Shown here in pieces: positions 43,634 to 52,466 of a stretch of 64,000 bases of DNA. The position numbers and the translations under genes are program-made. Each line of letters starts with the position of its first letter. The first letter of the stretch is position 1. The DNA lies in assembly GCA_965261695.1 (NCBI GenBank), contig OZ253474.1:2356001-2420000 (forward strand), in the 5' to 3' direction. This DNA is from Bin5 sp965261695. GTDB lineage: Bacteria; Chloroflexota; Anaerolineae; Caldilineales; Caldilineaceae. The notes under the pieces are model-generated. The model made no database searches. It worked only from the letters and a program-made list of their open reading frames with translations, and had not been told where the DNA came from.

Positions 43634-44560
43634 CTATATATATTTGAATATCAGCCCTTCGAATTCTCCTGCGTGGGTGTCCTTCAGATCGTCTATGATC
43701 TCGTTGACCAGGCGCAGCCGGTCTTTGAGGTCGGCGGCGGCGTCCGGGGCTGCGCCAGGGTCTACGGGCTGGGCGCCCGGGTCGACGCAACTTGGGGGCT
43801 GGCCGAGGGCGAGGCCGGTGAGGGCGTCGCGCGCGGGCGCAGGCGGGTGGTCCAGCGCTGCATTGGCCTCTTGCAGACCGGCTCGCATTGTCGTGAGTTC
43901 TTTGATCTTTTTGAGCAGTTCATGCTCGTGATAGTCGCTAACGGAGATCTCCTCTTTGAGGCATTCGAGGTAGTCCTTGTTGTAGCCGGTCAGTTCCCGG
44001 TAGCCGAAGCTGCGGCGGCCGGCATCGGTGAGAACGGGCCGGGCAGAGGGTTTGGTTTTGCCGTTTGTCGGCGGCGGCGCTGGTTCGATGGACAGGAGAC
44101 CCTGTTGGGCCAGAGATTCGAGGCGGTAGCGCTCCTGTTGGGCGGAGAGTTCGGCGGCGGCGTCAAGAATCTCGAGGTCGCCGTGGGAGCCGCTGACTTC
44201 GGCGGCGGCGGCTTCGATTTCCTCGAGGCGGACCAGCTCCATGTCGGCGTCGGCGGCGCGGTAGAGTTCGAGCAGGATTTTGGCGCCGCGGCAGATGGCG
44301 GCGTAGGCGGCCGGTTTCAACGTCCCTTCTCTGACTTCGGCGATGCCATTTGTGACGGCCTGGATGACGGGGCGGAAGCGTTCGGGGATGCGTTTGTCGG
44401 CGCGGGCGGCGGTGGAGGAGTTTTCGCCGCCGAGTACGCGCCAGGCGCGGGTCTTTTCGGGGGCGCCGTGGGCGATGCAGTAGCCGTCGAGTTGGTCGTT
44501 GCCATTTCCGCGGCAGGGGGAGCCGTCTTTCTTTACGCCTTTGCATGGTGGTGCAGCCAT
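43634..44560 (-). CDS. Hypothetical protein with N-terminal Cys/His zinc-knuckle-like motif
   Basis: A 308-residue protein. Residues 6-31 carry a likely zinc-binding Cys/His pattern (CKGVKKDGSPC then GYCIAHG), seen in short phage- or plasmid-related proteins. The rest is helical and charged (MELVRLEEIEAAAAEV; DYHEHELLKKIKEL), with a proline-rich loop near 240-270. ATG 44560 has GAGGAC close upstream; the frame reaches 44692 but that part crosses the 91-bp tandem repeat. It sits next to the transposon but outside it. Function unknown. Confidence 0.65.
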   Translation of the reverse strand: MAAPPCKGVKKDGSPCRGNGNDQLDGYCIAHGAPEKTRAWRVLGGENSSTAARADKRIPERFRPVIQAVTNGIAEVREGTLKPAAYAAICRGAKILLELYRAADADMELVRLEEIEAAAAEVSGSHGDLEILDAAAELSAQQERYRLESLAQQGLLSIEPAPPPTNGKTKPSARPVLTDAGRRSFGYRELTGYNKDYLECLKEEISVSDYHEHELLKKIKELTTMRAGLQEANAALDHPPAPARDALTGLALGQPPSCVDPGAQPVDPGAAPDAAADLKDRLRLVNEIIDDLKDTHAGEFEGLIFKYI

Positions 44561-44579
44561 TTTTGTCCTCACTTTGTGT

Positions 44580-44719
44580 TGTCGCCGCAGGGACGCGGCA
44601 GGGCTATAGAGTGTGCTACGAAAGCAATGTAGCACAGTCTGAAATCTTTTGCTTTTGAGGGGGAACGCATTGTCGCCACAGGTGTGCGGCAAGACTTTTC
44701 CTGGCGCTACGAAACCAAA
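44580..44719 (+). repeat. 91-bp tandem repeat with hairpin, interrupted by the transposon
   Basis: TGTCGCC-CAGG-type DNA starts at 44580 and again at 44671. The hairpin GTGCTAC-GAAAGCAAT-GTAGCAC (44613-44635) recurs as GCGCTAC at 44704-44710, giving a period of 91. The second hairpin's loop (GAAACCAAA) is where the transposon inserted, and its right arm GTAGCAC resumes at 52816. Beyond it, CTCTGAAATCTTTTGCTTT (52823-52841) matches 44636-44654 with one difference. Confidence 0.82.
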
Positions 44720-44749
44720 GGGAATTACATACCAAAGTAGACAAGACCC

Positions 44750-44778
44750 TTGACAAGTGCCCCCTGATCGTGTATACT
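44750..44778 (+). promoter_or_regulatory. Consensus promoter of the transposon
   Basis: TTGACA (44750-44755) and TATACT (44773-44778) are separated by exactly 17 bases, a near-perfect sigma-70-type promoter. It lies four bases inside the left inverted end, about 40 bases before the transposase start, and probably drove transposase plus the R-M-S gene as one unit. Confidence 0.85.
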
Positions 44779-44817
44779 GTAATCAATAAATATGGTATTT
44801 AATTAAGGAGATTGCAG

Positions 44818-45762
44818 ATGGCGAAGAGGGCACCAGGAAAGCATTATCGCAAGGGCATGACACTGACTGATTTGATCAGGATGTTCCCTGATGACGAGAC
44901 GGCTGAAAAGTGGTTTGAGGAAAGTAGATGGCCGGACGGTGTAAGGTGTGCTCACTGTGAGGGCCAGAATGTAAGCGAGGCCAAACACCCCACAATGCCG
45001 TACTGGTGCAAAGACTGCCGTAAGTATTTCTCTGTCAAGCATGGCACCGTCATGCAGTCGTCTAAGGTTGGATACCAGAAATGGGCGTTGGCTGTCTATA
45101 TCTTGACAACACAGATTAAGGGTGCATCCAGTATGAAGTTGCATCGAGACATCGGCGTTACCCAAAAGACTGCTTGGCACATGGCGCACCGCATTCGGGA
45201 AACATGGGCAATGAGTACGCCGTCTTTTGCCGGGCCGTTGGAGGTTGACGAAACCTACGTCGGCGGAAAAGATAAGAACAAGCACGCCGACAAGAAACTG
45301 AACGCTGGTAGGGGAACGGTGGGAAAGTCTGTGGTGGTGGGAGCCAAAGACAGGGATAGCGGACAGGTGGACGCACAGGTCGTGCCTGACACAACCAAAG
45401 AGACGCTTCACGGCTTCATTGAGGAGCGTGCGGATTCTACCGCAACCGTCTATACTGACGACCACAGAGCCTATCAGGGCATCCCTTTTGACCATGAATC
45501 AGTAAACCATAGTGTCAGCGAGTATGTACGCAATCAGGTGCATGTAAACGGTCTGGAGTCGTTCTGGGCACTGTTGAAAAGAGGGTATCACGGCACTTAC
45601 CACCACATGAGCGTAAAGCATTTGGAACGTTACGTCAATGAGTTTGCTGGTCGATTCAATGACCGTCCTGCTGACACGATTGACCAGATGGTTCACATGG
45701 TGCAGGGCATGGACGGTAAGCGTTTGCGCTATCAGGATTTGATCACTGACACGGATAGTTAA
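44818..45762 (+). CDS. IS1595-family transposase (outer element)
   Basis: A 314-residue transposase. An N-terminal zinc ribbon (CAHCEGQNV, CKDCRKYFS) precedes the DDE-type catalytic domain: LEVDETYVGGK, ATVYTDDHRAYQG and VNGLESFWALLKRGYHGTYHHMS. ATG 44818 has AAGGAG seven bases upstream. The reading frame appears intact. Its stop codon TAA (45760-45762) lies inside the 8-bp target site of the inner element, which entered at the very end of the gene without destroying it. The R-M-S gene originally began about 40 bases further on. Confidence 0.92.
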   Translation: MAKRAPGKHYRKGMTLTDLIRMFPDDETAEKWFEESRWPDGVRCAHCEGQNVSEAKHPTMPYWCKDCRKYFSVKHGTVMQSSKVGYQKWALAVYILTTQIKGASSMKLHRDIGVTQKTAWHMAHRIRETWAMSTPSFAGPLEVDETYVGGKDKNKHADKKLNAGRGTVGKSVVVGAKDRDSGQVDAQVVPDTTKETLHGFIEERADSTATVYTDDHRAYQGIPFDHESVNHSVSEYVRNQVHVNGLESFWALLKRGYHGTYHHMSVKHLERYVNEFAGRFNDRPADTIDQMVHMVQGMDGKRLRYQDLITDTDS

Positions 45763-45783
45763 TGGCAATAACCGGATTTGGGC

Positions 45784-45812
45784 TTGGAAAGTAAGCCCAG
45801 ATCGGGTATACT
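45784..45812 (+). promoter_or_regulatory. Promoter overlapping the inner element's left inverted end
   Basis: TTGGAA (45784-45789) and TATACT (45807-45812) are 17 bases apart. The -35 hexamer begins inside the inverted end, so transposase binding there could repress its own promoter; that last point is inference. An AGGAG follows seven bases before ATG 45852. Confidence 0.7.
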
Positions 45813-45851
45813 TAGAGTATAAGACTGGTCAACTACTCTAGGAGATACCCG

Positions 45852-46721
45852 ATGGATTTGGTAACAATTTTCGAGCGATTCCCAACTCAGGAAGCCTGCA
45901 TTGACCATCTGGAAAAGGCCCGTTGGCACGATACGCCGGTTTGCCCGCATTGCGGCAGCGAGGATGTAGCCCGCAAGAAAGAGAACAGGCGAGTTGGCCG
46001 CTGGAACTGCCACAAGTGCAAGAGTAGTTTCAATGTCTTGTCCAAGACGATCTTCCAGCAGACAAAAATACCTCTGCAAAAATGGTTCTTGGGCATTGCA
46101 ATTTACCTGAACGCCAAGAAGTCAGTATCCAGTTACCAGTTGAGCCGTGATCTGAAAATCAGTCAATCGTCTGCTTGGGAACTGGGCATGAAGATTCGAC
46201 ATGGCATGGTTGACGACGCGGTTTTCCTGAACGGCATTGTAGAGGCTGATGAAACCTACATAGGCGGCAAGCCTCGGAAATCTGACCGCAACGACGACGA
46301 CCCGCCCAAGCGTGGACGAGGAACCAAGAAACAGCCCGTAATCGGCGCACTGGCACGTGGCGGCAAGGTTGTAGCGCAACCCGCCAAGAGAGTAACGGGG
46401 TCCACGCTGAAAGCATTCCTGAGCCGTTTTGTGCAGGCTGATGACAGTCTGCTCGTGACAGACGAATACAGCGGTTACAACCGCATGAACGAGTGGGTAC
46501 CGCACTTCACAATCAATCACGCGGTTGCCTATGCCCAGGGCTTGATTCATACGAACACAATTGAAGGCTTTTGGAGCCTCGTAAAGAGAGCGATTTTTGG
46601 ACAACATCACCACTACAGCAAAGAGCACGCAGCAGCCTACATCGTTGAAGCCTGCTACAAGTACAACAACCGACACGCAGATACATTCGACAGCTTCATT
46701 AAAGGGGCGGTCACGGTATAG
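45852..46721 (+). CDS. IS1595-family transposase (inner element)
   Basis: A 289-residue transposase with an N-terminal zinc ribbon (CPHCGSEDV, CHKCKSSFNV) and DDE motifs GIVEADETYIGGKPRK, LLVTDEYSGYNRM and HTNTIEGFWSLVKRAIFGQHHHYS. It is clearly different in sequence from the transposase upstream, so the two elements are not a duplication but separate lineages of one family. The frame is intact and the gene starts at ATG 45852 behind AGGAG. Confidence 0.93.
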   Translation: MDLVTIFERFPTQEACIDHLEKARWHDTPVCPHCGSEDVARKKENRRVGRWNCHKCKSSFNVLSKTIFQQTKIPLQKWFLGIAIYLNAKKSVSSYQLSRDLKISQSSAWELGMKIRHGMVDDAVFLNGIVEADETYIGGKPRKSDRNDDDPPKRGRGTKKQPVIGALARGGKVVAQPAKRVTGSTLKAFLSRFVQADDSLLVTDEYSGYNRMNEWVPHFTINHAVAYAQGLIHTNTIEGFWSLVKRAIFGQHHHYSKEHAAAYIVEACYKYNNRHADTFDSFIKGAVTV

Positions 46722-46996
46722 CACGAAAACGCAACTTATTCATAGCGAAATCGTCTATAGATTGGTCACCCCCGACATCATAATGGAGACCGATCACAAT
46801 GCAGACAAACTGTTTTCATGTGGGCAATTGTGTTGTCGAAAGGTGGCCCTCCCTGCACCTTTAACCCATTGAAGGTTCCAACTGTAAGGAGCGGAGAGGA
46901 ACTGCTTACACATAACAAACTGTCAGATGGCATCAACTTATTGCCTATAAATAACTGGCCTATCCCTATCAACGAGTACCATATCGGAGGTGATAT

Positions 46997-47980
46997 GTGA
47001 ATATGAAACAAATTTTCTTCCTGGTTGTTTTTTCTGCGGTGCTGATGCTATGGCCTACTGCTGGTTACGCGCAGAATTGGTGCCGACCGACGTGTAATCA
47101 GGTTTGTTGGGAGATATCTCAGACGCGATCTGGTTTCACACATCCCAGAGAAGACGGCGAAAATGAACAATGCACCGATCCATGTCATTGTTCCTGCTGG
47201 AATAGAGATGGTACTTATGGTATCAATGCACCATTTAGCGCACGTATTGACAAACTTCCGGCTGCTTGCTTCCCGACAGCAGTTCCAACAGTAGTTCCGA
47301 CAGCAGTGGCTACAGTAGTTCCGACAGCAGTTCCGACAGTAGTTCCGACAGCAGTGGCTACAGTAGTTCCGACAGCAGTTCCGACTGCTACCCGCCGGCC
47401 AGCGAGGATACGAAGACCGACCATCAATCCAACCGTACCAGCGCCGAGAGAAACGCCGCCGCCCACGTCTACGCCGAAACCTACTGCTACAGTAGTTCCG
47501 ACAGTAGTTCCGACAGTAGTTCCGACAGTAGTTCCGACAAAGCACCCGATTTCCCGTCCGACTGCGCGCCCGACAGTAGTTCCGACAGTAGTTCCGACAA
47601 AGCACCCGATTTCCCGTCCGACTGCGCGCCCGACTGAGCGCCCGAAAGTTCGTCCAGACAAAGACCACTCGACAACGCGTCTGTATCTGACTTGTGTGCC
47701 AAAGGAACCCGGTCGTCCTTTCGCTTTATGTCCAACTAGCTTATGGCTAGGTTATTGGGTTACGGATGTCAATGGTCAAATCGGGTCAGAAAATGAAAGA
47801 GTGTTTGTCCCTTTTCCTTCTGTCTTAGAAGGTCAAACTCCCCACGTCATTCATCATAGTGACCGTCTGACTATCAGTTGGTCTGGCTACTATATTCGAG
47901 TGTCTGGCTATTATGACGATGGGAAGCCCTATGTTTTTGATCTTAATATGGACGATTCTGTACAAATAGTGCTTCATTGA
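46997..47980 (+). CDS. Secreted Cys-rich and PT-repeat passenger protein
   Basis: A 327-residue protein, no known family recognised. It has a signal peptide (IFFLVVFSAVLMLWPTAGYAQ), then a cysteine-rich head with eight Cys in about 50 residues (WCRPTCNQVCWE; CTDPCHCSCW). A long Pro/Thr/Val/Ala linker follows (PTVVPTAVATVVPTAVPT...; two copies of TKHPISRPTARPT), then a beta-rich C-terminal domain of about 100 residues (YLTCVPKEPGRPFALCP; LTISWSGYYIRVSGYYDDG). The plan is like an extracellular adhesin or carbohydrate-binding protein. The GTG start at 46997 lies six bases after GGAGG; ATG 47003 is possible. It rides in the inner IS1595 element. Confidence 0.8.
   Translation: MNMKQIFFLVVFSAVLMLWPTAGYAQNWCRPTCNQVCWEISQTRSGFTHPREDGENEQCTDPCHCSCWNRDGTYGINAPFSARIDKLPAACFPTAVPTVVPTAVATVVPTAVPTVVPTAVATVVPTAVPTATRRPARIRRPTINPTVPAPRETPPPTSTPKPTATVVPTVVPTVVPTVVPTKHPISRPTARPTVVPTVVPTKHPISRPTARPTERPKVRPDKDHSTTRLYLTCVPKEPGRPFALCPTSLWLGYWVTDVNGQIGSENERVFVPFPSVLEGQTPHVIHHSDRLTISWSGYYIRVSGYYDDGKPYVFDLNMDDSVQIVLH
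47276..47640 (+). repeat. In-gene tandem repeats (CAGTAGTTCCGA-type) coding PTVV/PTAV
   Basis: Units of 12 bases (GTAGTTCCGACA) repeat at 47276-47390 and 47490-47535, and a longer unit of about 60 bases is repeated between 47515 and 47635. Because the unit length is a multiple of three, other frames are also open, producing false frames such as Ser/Asp repeats. Length variation by slippage is likely. Confidence 0.85.
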
Positions 47981-48247
47981 TGCCTTAATCAAAAGCAAGT
48001 AGGGGATAAAGGTATAGATGGGCGTGGGCGGTATCCACTCCGCAAAGGTGTCTTTGTGGACGTTGTAGCCCAGGTAAAGGGCGGCGGCACTGGGCCGAGC
48101 GATGTACAGGCATTCAACGGTGCAAGACAACAGGCTAACGCTCTCCCGTTGGCCGTCTAAATTACACACCAGCTTGCCTCCCCTGTCAAGCCCAAATCCG
48201 GTTATTGCCTAGTTAATTCGACAATTTTAGTCAGAGGGAGTGACAGT

Positions 48248-48350
48248 ATGAAGACTAAGAAAGGGACAAATAAGTTTTGCAAAATCAAAAACCTGCGAAA
48301 CGAAAGTGATGTTGAGCAATTTTTGATTTTGCCTCTATTGAAAGATATGG
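48248..48350 (+). pseudogene. N-terminal fragment of the R-M-S gene
   Basis: ATG 48248 follows GAGGGAG with seven-base spacing and encodes MKTKKGTNKFCKIKNLRN, then ESDVEQFLILPLLKDM. This is the usual N-terminal start of type I/IIG-like nuclease-methylase proteins. The frame is broken at 48351 by the IS3-type element; the remainder resumes at 49605. The outer transposase stop lies only about 40 bases upstream once the inner element is removed. Confidence 0.8.
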
Positions 48351-48419
48351 TGGGTCCCAATGTCTGGACCACGAAACTGAAAAAATAAGGTGCATCCAGA
48401 CGGATGCGGTCGGCTCTGA

Positions 48420-49226
48420 TCAGAGCACGAAGTGCTCTTCAGCCGGTGTGCGATAGTTGAGACTTTGATGCGGTCTCTCATGGTTGTAGAAGTCGAAGTA
48501 TGCGGTCAACCCAGTTTGCAGCTGACGCACTGTGTCATACTGGTTGAGATAGATGTTTTCGTATTTGACGCTGCGCCATAAGCGTTCGCAGAAGACGTTG
48601 TCAAGGGCGCGGCCGCGGCCGTCCATGCTGACCTGAATGTTGGCTGCGCACAGAGCGGTAGTGAAGGCATCGGCCGTGAACTGTGCGCCTTGGTCGGTGT
48701 TGAAGATCTGGGGCCGACCCTTGCAGAGCGCCTGGCGCAGGGCATCGAGACAGAAGATACCGTCCAGCGTGTTGGAAAGCTGCCAGGCGAGCACATAGCG
48801 ACTGTGCCAGTCAATGACAGCGACCAGGTACATGAAGCCACGAGGCATCGGTACATAGGTGATGTCTGCGCTCCAGACCTGGTTGACGTGGGTAATCGGC
48901 AGGTTGCGCAAAAGATAAGGATAGAGCTTGTGTCCCTTGCCAGGAGAACTGCTGCTTCTCCTGGGGTAGATAGCTTGAATGTCCATCATACGCATCAGCC
49001 GTCTGACCCGCTTGCCATTGATGGCGTAGCCCAGCCGGCGCAGAGAGGCGGTCATCTTGCGCCAGCCATAAAAGGGGGTGCGCAGAAATTGCTCGTCAAC
49101 CAGGCGCATCAGTTGCAGGTTCAGTGCTGACTCGGGCGCCGCGTGGTAGTAGTACGACGACCGATTGAGCCCGAGCAGTTCACCCTGCCGCCGTACACTT
49201 AGAGTCGGGTTTGCTACCTCGACCAT
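48420..49226 (-). CDS. IS3-family transposase OrfB (DDE integrase domain)
   Basis: A 268-residue catalytic part of the IS3 transposase. It shows the HTH_21-like segment (LLGLNRSSYYYHAAPE; YGWRKMTASLRRLGYAINGKRVRRLMR) and the rve core (QVWSADITYVPMPRGFMYLVAVIDWHSRYVLAW; IFNTDQGAQFTADAF; SMDGRGRALDNVFCERLWRSVKYE). It is normally made as an OrfAB fusion by -1 slippage in the A run at 49257-49265. In that frame coding continues LKKKLPTSVSERRHMVEV into this gene. Confidence 0.93.
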   Translation of the reverse strand: MVEVANPTLSVRRQGELLGLNRSSYYYHAAPESALNLQLMRLVDEQFLRTPFYGWRKMTASLRRLGYAINGKRVRRLMRMMDIQAIYPRRSSSSPGKGHKLYPYLLRNLPITHVNQVWSADITYVPMPRGFMYLVAVIDWHSRYVLAWQLSNTLDGIFCLDALRQALCKGRPQIFNTDQGAQFTADAFTTALCAANIQVSMDGRGRALDNVFCERLWRSVKYENIYLNQYDTVRQLQTGLTAYFDFYNHERPHQSLNYRTPAEEHFVL

Positions 49227-49236
49227 ATGCCGTCTC

Positions 49237-49530
49237 TCACTGACCGAAGTGGGTAACTTTTTTTTTCAACCACTCAAGTTCCATCTTGAGCCGCCCGATC
49301 TGTTCATAAAGTTCTGCTTCCTGTGCCTCCTGCTCCTTTTGTTTGCGCTCGCCGTTCGTAGCGAAGACCCGAGGCCCGTTTTCCAGCAATTGCCGTTTCC
49401 AGGCCCGAATCAGGTTGGGATGAATCTCATGTTCACTCGACAACTGACTGATCGTCTTACTGCCTTCAACCGCCTCCAGCGCCACTCGGAACTTGTAGGC
49501 CGCTGTGTGTCGCCGTCGTTTCTTGACCAT
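49237..49530 (-). CDS. IS3-family transposase OrfA (helix-turn-helix)
   Basis: A 97-residue DNA-binding part of the IS3 transposase: KRRRHTAAYKFRVALEAVEG, ISQLSSEHEIHPNLIRAWKRQL, then a leucine-zipper-like coiled coil (EAQEAELYEQIGRLKMELEWLKKK). The A9 run near its end is a slippery site for -1 frameshifting into OrfB. The start ATG 49530 is inside the element. Confidence 0.92.
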   Translation of the reverse strand: MVKKRRRHTAAYKFRVALEAVEGSKTISQLSSEHEIHPNLIRAWKRQLLENGPRVFATNGERKQKEQEAQEAELYEQIGRLKMELEWLKKKVTHFGQ

Positions 49531-49604
49531 GAATCTGCCCCTCCACGTGCTTGGTGTTCTGCTCCATTATACACCTTAGCCCGTGGTCCAGTTTTTGGGG
49601 CCCA

Positions 49605-52196
49605 CTTCAAGAACTAGGGTACGGAGAAGACTTTATAGAGACTAAGACTGCGATTGGTGAAGTTTCCATTGGAAAAGCAAAGTCAAGTAAAAGATACATT
49701 CCTGATTATCTTGTTTATACCTCACGCTCCAAAGTCAAACCCGTATTGGTTATAGACGCAAAACATCCATCTGGGGGTGCTGAGGACGGTGTGCAAGATG
49801 CACAACTCTATGCGTCTGTAATTCGTAGAGATATGACTAATCCGAAATCTGAGCCGTACTGTATCGGTACAAACGGGTCACGCTTTATCGTCAAGCATTT
49901 TGACAGCAATTCGGTTTTGCACTCACTATCCTTTGATGACTTCGTAGATGATAACCCTGCCTTTGAGGCTCTCAAAGGGGCCATTTGTCGTGATTCCCTT
50001 GTGAAACCTCCTCCAGTTGTCGAAGGGCATGAATTTGAGTATTACTCGGTTGAACCGGCGGAATTGCCAGCGATTTTTGAGGTTTGTCATCGAAATATCT
50101 GGAAAACAGAAAAACGAAGTCCGGCATCTGCGTTTTATGAATTCGCTAAGATTATGTTTGTCAAAGTCGATGAAGATCGTCGCCTTCGGGAAATTCTAAG
50201 TTCTAATGGAATTAGTGCAAATGAAGGCATTGACCGTGTGCCGTCTGATGCAGTTCGATTCTCAGTTCAATGGATTGAGCAAATGGAGAACGCGACAGAC
50301 AATCCCATAGATACGATCCTCTTTAACCAACTCACTAGTCGATTAGAAGAGCAGATAAACAGAGGTGAAAAGAAGAGAATTTGGGAGTCTAACGAAGGTA
50401 TCGGGTTAGCTCCCGCTACTGTCAAGAACGTTGTGTCTTTTCTTGAAAATTTCGACCTGTATACGGTTGATGAAGATTTGAATGGAAGATTATTTGAGAC
50501 ATTCTTGACTGCAACTATGCGTGGCAAAGAGTTAGGCCAGTTCTTCACTCCTCGATCAGTCGTTAAATTTATGGTTGGGCTTGCAAGGTTGCGCGCCTCG
50601 AAAATAGAATTGGATACGGTTTTGGACGGTTGTTGTGGCACGGGTGGATTTCTAATTGAAGCTATGGCGGAGATGACCAATAAGGTCTTTCACAACAACG
50701 CTCTAACTCCAACAGAAAAGAATGAACTTCTACAACATTTGCGTCAAGAAGCATTGTGGGGAATCGATGCTGGCAAAGACCCAGAGATGGCTCGCATTGC
50801 TCGTCTAAATATGCTGTTACACAAGGATGGTGGGAGTAGAATCTATTTTGCGGACGCACTAGATAAGAACATAAGCATTGAGCAGGGGATACCACTCCAA
50901 GTTCGTCTTGAGGCTGAGGAATTGCGATTAGAGTTGTTAGACAAAGAAAAAACCTTTTCTTGTATTCTTAGCAACCCTCCTTTTTCAATGAAGTATGAGA
51001 AAAGGAAGGACAACGAAAACGCAGTACTTAGACATTACGCTTTGGCAGTGAACGACAAAGGGAAACCGCGGTCATCTTTACGATCTTCGGTTATGTTCCT
51101 TGAGCGTTACCATGATCTATTGACCGACGAAAGCTCCCCGTTGGGTAGTGGCCGACTTATAACCGTAATGGACGAAAGTGTTTTGAACACACTTTCGTCC
51201 AAACCGTTCCGCAAATACATTTTAGAAAACTTTATCCTTCGGGCAGTTGTGTCTTTGCCTCGAAACACCTTTGTCAAAGCACAGGGTTCGGTCAAGACTT
51301 CTGTAATTTATCTGAGAAAAAAGTCACATGCGTCAGAAGCACAACCTGATGTATTCATGGCCGTTAATCCCAATGTTGGACATAACGATGCAGGGAAAGA
51401 ACGACCCCATTTGAACACATTGCCTCAAATTCTGGAGGAGTTTGATTTCTTCGATTCTACCGGGTCATTACCCGACGCCCATTCTGATTTTGTTTTCGTC
51501 GTTTCTGACCTGTTTTCGGAAAATCCAACTATTCGGCTCGATGCACACTATTTCCTCCCTCATTACTTCAAGTCTATGACAAGGCTTGAAGAGGTGGCCG
51601 CCAGGAATTCTTGGAGAATAGAAACGCTTGGGCAATTGCTTCGGGCAAGCCCGACTGCTCTTAAAGGTGGTGCTACTCCTCGTGGGGCTGAATATCCAGA
51701 CGAAGGGCCGAAGTTTATCAGGGTGCAAAATGTGAAACCAATGAGGCTAGAATGGAATCCTGAAAACGATCCCTGTATTAGTTCAAGGACTCATACAGAA
51801 TTACTGCGGTCGCAACTACGAGAATCCGACGTGGTGTTTACGATTACTGGGTCGTATGGGATTGCAGCAGTAGTCCCTAAAGGATTTCCGCCTGCTAACA
51901 TCAATCAGCACTCCGTCAAAATCGAAGTGAATGATGAGAAAGTAATACCAGAGTACTTGTCCTTATTTCTGAATTCCTCCCTGTGTAGACCACAGATCGA
52001 TAGAGCAGTTACTGGGTCGTCGCGGCCTGCCTTGGATTATAAAGCTATCAAGAAAATCAAAATCCTTTATCCTCCAGACAAGAATGAACAGATGGCTTTT
52101 GTAAAAGACGCATCTTGCAGATTGACTAAAGCCATGTTGCTGAGAAACGAAACTGAGGAGATGTTTGATTCGCTGGCACAAATCTTAGAACAATAA
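49605..52196 (+). pseudogene. Main part of single-chain restriction-modification-specificity (R-M-S) protein
   Basis: 864 codons in one frame, cut from their start by the IS3-type element. Domain order: an N-terminal nuclease-like part with PDYLV (49701) and VIDAKHP (49755), a PD-x16-DxK pattern. Then an N6-adenine methylase with GQFFTPRSVVKFM (about 50536), DGCCGTGGFLIEA (about 50626) and NPPF (50973). Last is a C-terminal target-recognition half resembling HsdS (FIRVQNVKPMRLEW; VVFTITGSYGIAAVVPKGFPPANINQHSV; SSRPALDYKAIKKIKIL). This matches type IIG or BcgI-like fusions of R, M and S functions. The two parts do not rejoin in frame by simple IS removal (1 base left over). Expression as an N-truncated protein from an internal start is possible. 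Confidence 0.85.
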
Positions 52197-52233
52197 TACA
52201 CATTTGCAGGGCTACAAAGGGAAGGAAGTAAGA

Positions 52234-52416
52234 ATGTCAACAAAGAATAATGAGGATCAGAAAAAACCCCGCGGCCGTCCTCGCACCCACCCCATGCCCA
52301 ACCCCATCCCCGACACTCCCGATAACGTTGCCCGCATCCTGATGACTACCAAGCCCAAGCGGGAATCCGAATGGGAGTACTTGAAAGAAAGGAAATGTCA
52401 ACGAACTAATTCGTGA
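52234..52416 (+). CDS. Small AT-hook-like protein (transposon cargo)
   Basis: A 60-residue basic protein beginning at ATG 52234 with GGAAG upstream. KKPRGRPRTHP resembles an AT-hook, followed by PNPIPDTPDNVARILMTTKPKRESEWEYL. I do not know a function. It starts 37 bases after the R-M-S stop and is in the same orientation, so it may be a regulator or accessory peptide of that operon. Confidence 0.65.
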   Translation: MSTKNNEDQKKPRGRPRTHPMPNPIPDTPDNVARILMTTKPKRESEWEYLKERKCQRTNS

Positions 52417-52466
52417 ACATCCTTCTTCAAGACTTCTTAGCATTCAAAACGACAAAAGGATTAGAA

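Larger units (their letters stand above)
45764..48209 (+). mobile_element. Inner IS1595-family element with secreted passenger gene, 2446 bp
   Basis: Perfect 23-bp inverted ends at 45764-45786 and 48187-48209 (GGCAATAACCGGATTTGG at the tips) and an 8-bp direct repeat TAGTTAAT (45756-45763, 48210-48217) define it exactly. It holds a complete transposase and a PT-repeat secreted protein gene. Perfect ends, target repeats and intact genes indicate a recent, possibly still active element inserted into the outer transposon. Confidence 0.95.
48351..49604 (-). mobile_element. IS3-family insertion sequence, 1254 bp
   Basis: Ends 48351-48373 and 49582-49604 are inverted copies agreeing at 19 of 23 positions (TGGGTCCCAA / TGGGCCCCAA, then CTGGACCACG), with TG...CA tips. 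Flanking bases (TGG left, CTT right) do not form a target repeat, so a small deletion or rearrangement followed insertion. It contains orfA and orfB on the minus strand, overlapping in the IS3 manner. Confidence 0.88.

Noticed and set aside
47276..47640. Possible CRISPR array
   Set aside because: Repeats are contiguous and coding, with no unique spacers of constant size and no cas genes.
47048..47735. Several overlapping open frames (Ser/Asp or Arg/Asn repeats) in the PT-repeat gene
   Set aside because: Caused by 12-bp repeats whose length is a multiple of three; only the frame with signal peptide and Cys-rich head is credible.
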